64,000 nucleotides of DNA. Origin: Solen grandis (taxonomy: Eukaryota > Mollusca > Bivalvia > Adapedonta > Solenidae). The stretch is taken from contig CM037782.1 in NCBI GenBank assembly GCA_021229015.1, positions 62,547,909-62,611,908 of the forward strand. Reading direction: 5' to 3'. The notes beneath the pieces were generated by a model that was not told where the DNA came from, did no database searches, and saw only the letters and a list, made by a program, of their open reading frames with translations. The translations under genes and the position numbers were made by a program. This document shows positions 50,490-59,400 of the stretch, one piece after another (position 1 is the stretch's first letter; every line of letters begins with the position of its first letter).

Positions 50490-53400
50490 CAAATATCCAC
50501 GAGAAAAAAAATGTATTCGTTTTTAAGCATGCTTTTATATTCACTTTGATAACATTTGAATAATAAAAATAGCTTGCATTTATGACAATATAACAAATAT
50601 ACATTAATTTAATTACAATTGCACAGCAACATCATCGTGTTTGCCAAATCCGTGTCAAAATGGCGGCAGCTGTACCGATAATGGCGGCAACATGTACACT
50701 TGCACTTGTGATGTAAGCTTCTCCGGAAATAACTGTGAAACGGGTATGAACGTATGAAGTAATTTTATTCGAACTATAACACAAGAAATAAGAAATCCTT
50801 TCGAAGAGATGCATGTTAATTTCAATCAAATATTGGCAGAGAACACAATAATTGACCGACTCTGCAGAAGATATTTCTTTGAAGATAAAGCTTTTATTGT
50901 GATGTATGAATGTTAAAAGCTTGCATACAATTATTTCTTCAAACTAATAATGGCTAAAGTTTGTATTCAATATAATGTGTATGACTACATACCCCATAGA
51001 AAATTTAAATGCTGTCACGATATTGAAATGGATGGTAATGGAGATAATATCTGCTGAAAATATTTCGCGTCGTTATGGCCTCGCATTTATTTTGAGGTGT
51101 GTGTGTGTGGGGGGGTAACCAATTTTATCTTATGATACCAGTAAACTTCTAATAAAAATAATGGAATCTTAGGAAAACTGTTTCAATAAATCGACAAATG
51201 CTATGATATGACTAACTACATGTAAATATTATTGATATAATATTTGTTTCAAACTACAATAGCACAAAGGCCGTTATGTACACATAAATTGCATTTTCGT
51301 TCATTTTTAGAAATGTCCTGCGTTTCAAGGAATATCCTCGACCCATCTATTTCAGAAAAACTTTATTGTGTGTAGCTTAGAGCTTACAATATATTAGTCT
51401 ACACATGTAGTTCTTATGTCATTTTTGATATTCAATTGGACTACATTTATTGATACAAATAACATCTTTAATATATTACAATCTACCAAGAGTACTTTTA
51501 ATTTCATAGCAACATCAGCGTGTTTGTCCAATCCATGTCAAAATGGCGGCAGCTGTACCGATAGTGGCGGAGGCACGTACACGTGTACTTGTGATGTTGG
51601 ATTCTCTGGAACCAACTGTGAAACAGGTATAAACTTTTGTAGTGTTCTAATTCTACTTATGATACAAGAGTTAAGGAATCATTCAGAAGAGGCCTATTCA
51701 GTAGGCTCAACTTCTTTGCTATTAAATACGGAATCCTGTTTGAGCCACTTAAAATATCGCATTTAGCAGGTTAACATACGACATCACGGTAGTACGATAT
51801 GACGTTTTAATCATTGTTTTGCGACGAACTGATAAACGTGTCACACGACAATTTAAATGTCCGTCGAACCTAACTATCGTGATTTAGACCAAACATGCAG
51901 TTGAATCGTACCATTTTGATCTTGTGGTGTTTTATCGTTCGGAATTGTTTTCTCGTAAACTACATCGTCGTAGTTAAAAAAGCACATGCTTTTTGCGGTG
52001 TCGCGTCCTAGGAAAATGCCATGCTATCACACAGAATCAAATTATCCTGGCACCGGACGATATGCTTATATGCTGAACGCAAATAAACGGTTCTTAATCA
52101 GAACTATTTGCAACAACGTTGAATGAATGTTTCCATTTTTTGCTGTAAAAAATTCAGACCCGCGATCATAAATCAATTTCTGCCTATATCTATTGTCCTC
52201 ACAAACTTTGCTTTTATGTAAACAATGTCAATTACAGATCACATGATATCTCCTGTTAGCCATTGGTCAATCTGCTGAATAAATTTGAATAAATTTGTAA
52301 ACATTAGAAAGGTCCATTGCTGCTTAAAGGGATCGATCCAAAGACGGCCGTTCAATCAATGGGTCATCGAAAGCAGAATGTGTACTTGTGATATGTTTCT
52401 GCAGTGTATCTAAATATATAATTGATGAATGTCTTTATTCATGACATTGTTCAGGAACGTCCGCATGTATGACCAATCCTTGTCAAAATGGCGGCAGCTG
52501 TTCCGACGGTGCGGGGAACACGTACACGTGCACTTGTGATACGGGTTACACGGGTACCAACTGTGAGATTGGTACGTTTATTTTTTCATAAAACAGTAAA
52601 CGCTTTATAGGTTATATTTAATAGTTCAAGCTTTTCTCAATAAGCAACAAATATGTGCTATGTTACCAGTAATAATCAATTCAAAATGATGTAAGAAATG
52701 AAAACGGTTTCAAATTTTGTTGACAAATGCCAAGATGTAGGAAACTACATGTATATATTATTGAAATATTGTTTAAAACATCAACAGCAAACATGTCGTT
52801 ATATCTATACCTAAATTGCATATCGTTCTTTTTAAGAATTGTCCTGCCTTTGAACAAATATCATCTACCTGACTCTTTCAAAATAAACATTATTTCTTTG
52901 TTGCTTCGAGCAAACAATATATAAGTCTACTCATGTAATTTTCATGTCAGTTTTGATATTCAATTGGATAACATTTTATGGATACAAATTAAATCTCTTT
53001 AACAAATATTATTTACTGATAACTCTGGACTGGTTAGTTACACCCTATCTTCTGTTCTGATGATTGACAGCACCAGAGGTAGACTTGTGCTGTTAAATTG
53101 TAGGAGGACACAGGGTTCCCTTAAGTTTGAGCAACATTGTATTTTTTCACTAAAACTTATTGGATCACTACTAGTTACAGTATTACTTTATCTTGCTGCG
53201 ATAATACTTATAATATCTGGCGACATCCATCCCAATCCTGGACCATCGTACAGCTCATCATCCACTGACAACTCATTTCAATTCACTGACTTACTTACTT
53301 CTGGTCTCAGTGTGATGCATCTGAACATCCAGAGCCTACTCCCAAAAATTGATCTCCTTCAAATTGAGGCCCAACCATTCGACATTCTTGTTTTCACTGA

Positions 53401-56400
53401 AACGTGGCTGTCTAATGCGGTTGACAACAATGACCTTCTTATTCAAAATTTTGACCCTCCTATCCGTAGAGACCGTCCTAATAGAATTGGTGGAGGTGTT
53501 GCCATTTATATTCGCTCTGGTTTAAAGTGGTCTCATCGCACAGATTTTGATATAGCTGGTCTTGAAGCTCTGTGGGTTGAAATGGTTTATCAAAATAGAA
53601 AACTTCTTATTGGAGGGTTTTATAGACCACCAAATTCTAATAATGATTATTGGCTTCTGATTGAGGAAAGTATAGATAGAGCATTTTCAGTAAGTAATCA
53701 TAATATAGTGATTGCTGGTGACTTTAATATTAATTTACTTAACCCTCATTCTAATAAAATCACCCGCTTGATTGATTCCTATAACGCAATACAATTAATC
53801 AAAGAACCTACCTATTTCACCGAACATTCTTCATCACTGATTGACTTACTCATAGTAAAGAACCCTGAGAATGTCATTTCTAGTTTCACATCTGAACAAT
53901 TTATTCCTGATCTTGTTCGCTATCACTGCCCAATAGTAGTAATTCTTAAATTTAATAAACCGAAAATAAAAGCATACAAAAGGAAAATTTGGAAATATTT
54001 TGAAGCTGATTTTGACAGTTTTAGAGCTGAATTAGCAAAAGTTAATTGGGAAAACATTCTAAACTGTGCAAACATTGATGAAGCTACCGATCTTTTAACC
54101 GAATCCATAACATCATCAGCAACTAAATCTATTCCATCAAAACTTGTTACTATTCGACCCGATGATGTTCCTTGGTTTACAACCAATCTTCGTAAACTCA
54201 TACGCCAACGAAATAAATTATTTAGGAAAGCAAAAGTTATGAAAACTGAACAACATTGGTTGAAGTTTAAACTTAAACGCAATGAGGTTACCAAAGAAAT
54301 AAGAAAAGCTAAATCATTATACCAAAACAAAATTATCGATCAAATTAATTCTGGAAAACTTGACGTTAAAGATTGGTTTAAACTTACTAAAAAACTATTA
54401 AACAAGCCGAAATCAAACGAAATTCCATCTCTCTCTTATGCTGACATTGATGCAAATGAAAATATTGACAAAGTCAATTTACTTAATTCCTTTTTCTGCA
54501 AACAAAGTACTATAAATGATGAAAACCATTTCTTGCCCGATGTGTATCCTTTTTCCGAGTGCACTTTATCCAATATTGTTATCACAACACAAGATGTTAT
54601 AGATGCAATCTCACTTATCAATCCATCTAAAGCATGTGGTCCTGATATGTTAAATCCTAAGCTTCTAAAAGAAGGCTGTGACATTCTTGCTCAACCGTTA
54701 TCTGTTTTCTTCAACAATCTTCTTTCCAAATCCATATTTCCATCTAAATGGAAGTGTGCTAATGTAATTCCTGTCTTCAAAAAAGGCATCCCTAGTGATC
54801 CACAGAATTATCGCCCTATTTCTTTACTTAGTTGTCTAGGAAAACTAATGGAACGTTGCGTCCATAAACATATATATAACTACGTTTCAATGAATAGCCT
54901 TCTTTCTAATTGTCAGTCTGGTTTTATTCGAGGAGATTCTACTATTAATCAGTTACTTGTCACTTACAACGATATTTGCAAGGCCTTAGATGATGGGTTG
55001 GAAGTCCGAGCCGTTTTTTGTGACATCTCAAAAGCGTTCGATCGTGTCTGGCATAAAGGCCTTCTTTTCAAGCTCGAACATATTGGAATCAGGGGCAAAC
55101 TACTGGCCTGGTTCAAATCATATCTCTGTTTACGTAAGCAAAGAGTTGTCTATGCAAATGTACATTCGAAATGGTCAAATATCAATTCTGGTATTCCTCA
55201 AGGCTCAATATTAGGCCCATTACTTTTTTTAATCTTTATAAACGATATTGTTAATGTTATTCAGTCAAATGTGAGACTCTTTGCAGATGACACAAGCCTG
55301 TATATTATAGTTGACGACCCAATTTCTACCGCCGTGGCTATGAATCGCGATCTAGACTTCATTCTTAACTGGTCGAGAACATGGCTTGTCTCTTTCAACC
55401 CTTCAAAAACTGTTACTTTAACTTTTTCACGCAAAATAATTAAACCAAATCACCCTGATCTCTACTTCGACAACATATTGCTCCGACCTGTCTCTGAACA
55501 CAAGCATCTTGGTCTTACTTTCTCCGCTTCTGGTAAATGGGACTGTCATATAAGAACGATTGTTGATAAAGCTTGGCAAAGAATCGGCATGCTTAGATCA
55601 CTCAAATATTTCCTGAATAGGCATTGTTTACTGAAGCTCTATTTTATCTTTATTAGACCTCTCTTAGAATATGGGGATGTAGTCTGGGACAATTCTTCAG
55701 AACAGCTTAAACGGGAAATAGAATCAGTTCAAATTGAAGCTGCTCGCATAATCTCAGGAGCAACTAAATACTGCAATATTACAAAATTATATAGTGAATT
55801 AAATCTTGAACCATTAGAGAAAAGACGTAAAATACATAAACTCACCTACTTATACAAAATGAAAATTTTTATTGCCCCTCCTTATCTTTGCGACTTACTT
55901 CCTAATCCAGTTGAACACAGCTATACCCTTAGAAATAACCAATTAATCCCACCAGTATCCTGCAAAACACAACTATACAAAACTTCCTTTCTTCCGTCAG
56001 CTATCAGCGATTGGAACTCCCTTCCAACTTCCATCACTTCCAAAACTTCACTTTCTTCTTTCAAGTCATCCTTGAGCCCAGCTTCCAAAAAGACCAACCC
56101 TTTATTTAATATAGGATCTAGAAAACACCAGATTCTTCATACGCGATTACGATTATCATGTAGTGCACTTAATCACGATCTTCATCGCCGATCCCTTATT
56201 GAATCGCCTTTCTGCTCATGTGGAGAACTTGAGACTGTCGCTCATTATCTTCTCTTTTGTCCAAACTACTTTTTGCAGAGACAGGATATGCTTTCCGACC
56301 TTCCTTGTCCACCTATCCTTAACAACCTTTTATTTGGAAGTGACACTCTATCTTTTGAACAAAATAAGATCATCTTCATAAAGTTACATCATTATATTGA

Positions 56401-59400
56401 GGCGACACATCGCTTTCTCCTAATCTAATAAAAAATAACACTACTTGCGGGGCCTCAAGATTATTTGTGTGTGTGTGTGTGTGTGTGTTTTAATGCTTAT
56501 TCAAGCTCTTTTTTCAGTTTCCAGCCGTTCACTATTCTACACTTATTGACGACGAATATCAGGTGTGTGTGTGTGTGCGTGCGTGTGTGCGCGCGTGTGT
56601 GTATGTGTGTGTGTGTGTAAAATTAAAGCACTTTGTTTCACAGACCAGATCAGTTATTGTAAAATAACCTTGCCAGAACACTTATTGTGTAAATACCCTA
56701 AGGAGAGGGTCCTCGATAAGTCTCCTGACTTTTTTTCCCAATCCTTGAACGTTTGTTGTACTTGTAATTGTTCTATATTGTATGCTATTTTGAAATAAAT
56801 ATTGTTTAAACTAAATATTATTTTAATTACACAACAATATCGGCATGTTTGTCAAGTCCGTGTCAAAATGGCGGCAGCTGTACAGATAGTGACGGCAACA
56901 CGTACACGTGCACTTGTGACGTGGGATTCTCTGGAACCGACTGTGAAACGGGTATAAACTTTCGTAATGTTCTAATTCTACTTATGACCTCTGTTGCGAA
57001 CGGGGATTGTTACAGAGACGGGCGTTCAATAAACGGGTTGTCTAAAGCAATGTTTCCTTATGTCTGTTTAGTCTCAAAAAATATATTACAATGAAAAATG
57101 ATGTTTGTCTGTATTTATGACATTGTTCAGGACCGTCGGCATGTATGTCCAACCCTTGTCAAAATGGAGGCAGCTGTTCCGACGGTGCGGGGAACACGTA
57201 CACGTGCACTTGTGATACGGGCTACTCGGGTACCAACTGTGAGACCGGTACGTTTATTTGTTCATAATTCAGTTAACATGGGCATTTTATTATTACAGTA
57301 TTAATGAATGATTAATTGCCCTTTGATTTATTTTATCATGTAATTTTCTATTTAAATTATCAAATCGTTTATTATTATTTGATCACATAAAGTAACAGAA
57401 AAAGTATTTCAAGACCGATCTATCTTTAAGCTTTGACGCGAATAAGGGTTTTAAATAGATTTTGTGAACACCTTGCTTTTCTTAAATTATTCAACAATCA
57501 GAAAAAACAACAACCTTAATTTGACTTTTATGTAGTGAAATAAACAAATCAAAGTAATTTAGACCAGATTTAGAAGAAATTTAGAATACATATTTACATT
57601 TTGTATACTTAAAGAATTGTTTTCTATTCTCTCCAATTTCATGTTGTTGTTTTTTTATCATTTTTCAAAACACGAAACACACGTTCTGCTTAAAATTAAT
57701 GGCATATTTTGATAATCTGAAAAATATCAATAAAATAGCAACGACTGCTACTGCTACTACATGAATTCGTCCCAGTTCCCAAAGAACATTTTTACATATT
57801 CATTTAAGATTAATTTTGATATTACAGTATATAGAAACATTCAAACTCGTGTCAAAATGGCGACAGCTGTATCGACAATAGCAGTAACATTTTCACGTGT
57901 TTCTTGTTTTACTATCAAGCATTGAGTAAAATTGAGCAACCTGTCCTTGTAAAAGCTCTTGTTCATTTCTTACTTGATCAACTGTGCCCAAACATGATCA
58001 AGTCTGTGTGTTCTTGTCTTCAGTCCAAGTAGAGCTCACAAAATAATCAAAAGCTTTTGGTTTATCTGCTGATTTTTTGTTTGTTTTCTTTTATAAACAT
58101 TGGAAATATCCATTATCGCTGTTGGGGGATCGATCCGGAACCGGAAGTTCGATCAATGTTCTAAGCCTTATGTTTATCTTTGATAAGTGTCCTTGTGTAA
58201 CTCAATATATAATACTATGGAATATTGATGTTTGTCTGTTATCAATTACATCGTCAAGGAACATCCGCATGTTTGACCTTCCCGTGTCAAAATGGCGGCA
58301 CTTGCTCTGACGATGGGGACAACTCGTACACGTGCACTTGTGATACGGGCTACTCGGGTACCAACTGTGAGACTGGTACACATATATATAAGAACTGATA
58401 TGAATGGTTATTTCATATTGAATTTTACTAAACGAGTTCATGAAAATATTATCAAACGAGCATCTGCCACTGGCGAGCTTAAAAAGGTATTTGGAAGTAG
58501 CCAATGCGCGTCTTATTTGCGCATATCCTTTTCGTTTATGTCTGGTATTGTCGAAAATTTTACTGAAACTACCACAGTATTCGGAAAAATTCGCGAATTC
58601 TCAATAATAATGATAATAATAAGAAGAAGACAACAGTTTAAACAATGTTAACATTAAAACGAAGAAAAGCTGGATTTTATATTTTGACTAAACATTCTAA
58701 GAGTCATAAGTTTATTTCCTTGCATTTCTCTAAATTGGTCTTAAATTAAATGCATGGACGCGGGTTGCATTGTTTTTACGTAATGGATGCAAAGGAGTGG
58801 AGAATATATTTCCCCAAAAAATCATTATTAAGTGCAAGTATTTCATTCTAAAATCATTAACAGTTTATGTATAAACATTCATCATGTGATTTAAATTAGA
58901 ATTTATATCATAACAGTGTTTGGTACTAATTAAAATTCGTTTGGTATTAAATTTCTACTGCACATCTATATGCATATATATTTGCTTTGACGGACGGATA
59001 GAAATTTTTATTGACATAATTAAGCTCTTAAAAAGGGTAAATTCGATTAAAAATTAATGCAGCTGTGCGTATCACTCGTTTTGTGAAATTCATATATTCT
59101 CTACTTTTACCGAATAGGGGAAATAATTGTCTCCGAATCAAGCATGGTGACGTATACTTGTACATGTCAGTGCAGAAAAAAAAGTCGTTTTCTCCTGTAT
59201 ACTTTTTTTTTTCAGCAGACAATATTCTTAGAAAATTGGATTTTCCCCCCACAATTTTATATGATTATTTGTAAATGTCTGTATTTGTGATATGGCAAAA
59301 CTATAATCTAATATACTTGTTAACATCCAAGTTTCTACTTTTAGGGTTAATTCCTTCTGTTTTGATTAGTTAATGGTGACAGTGACCTTTAGTTAATTTC

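Larger units (their letters stand above)
53015..56812 (+). mobile_element. CR1-like non-LTR retrotransposon (LINE) in an intron
   Basis: The 3.8-kb element has one uninterrupted ORF (53,060-56,428) and a ~380-bp 3' region with two GT microsatellites. It ends TTTGAAATAAATATTGTTTA, which includes AATAAA, and has an 11-bp target-site duplication. It has the same orientation as the host gene. The left boundary is inferred from the duplication. The short 45-bp leader suggests either a very short 5'UTR or slight 5' truncation. An uninterrupted ORF of this length implies recent insertion. Confidence 0.85.

Noticed and set aside
53923..54684. Minus-strand open frames inside the LINE
   Set aside because: These are shadows of the 1,122-codon plus-strand ORF.
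59144..59170. Additional EGF exon ([13 protein letters not shown] patch)
   Set aside because: The similarity covers only about eight residues. The preceding sequence lacks the CQNGG core, and the frame and splice sites do not fit.
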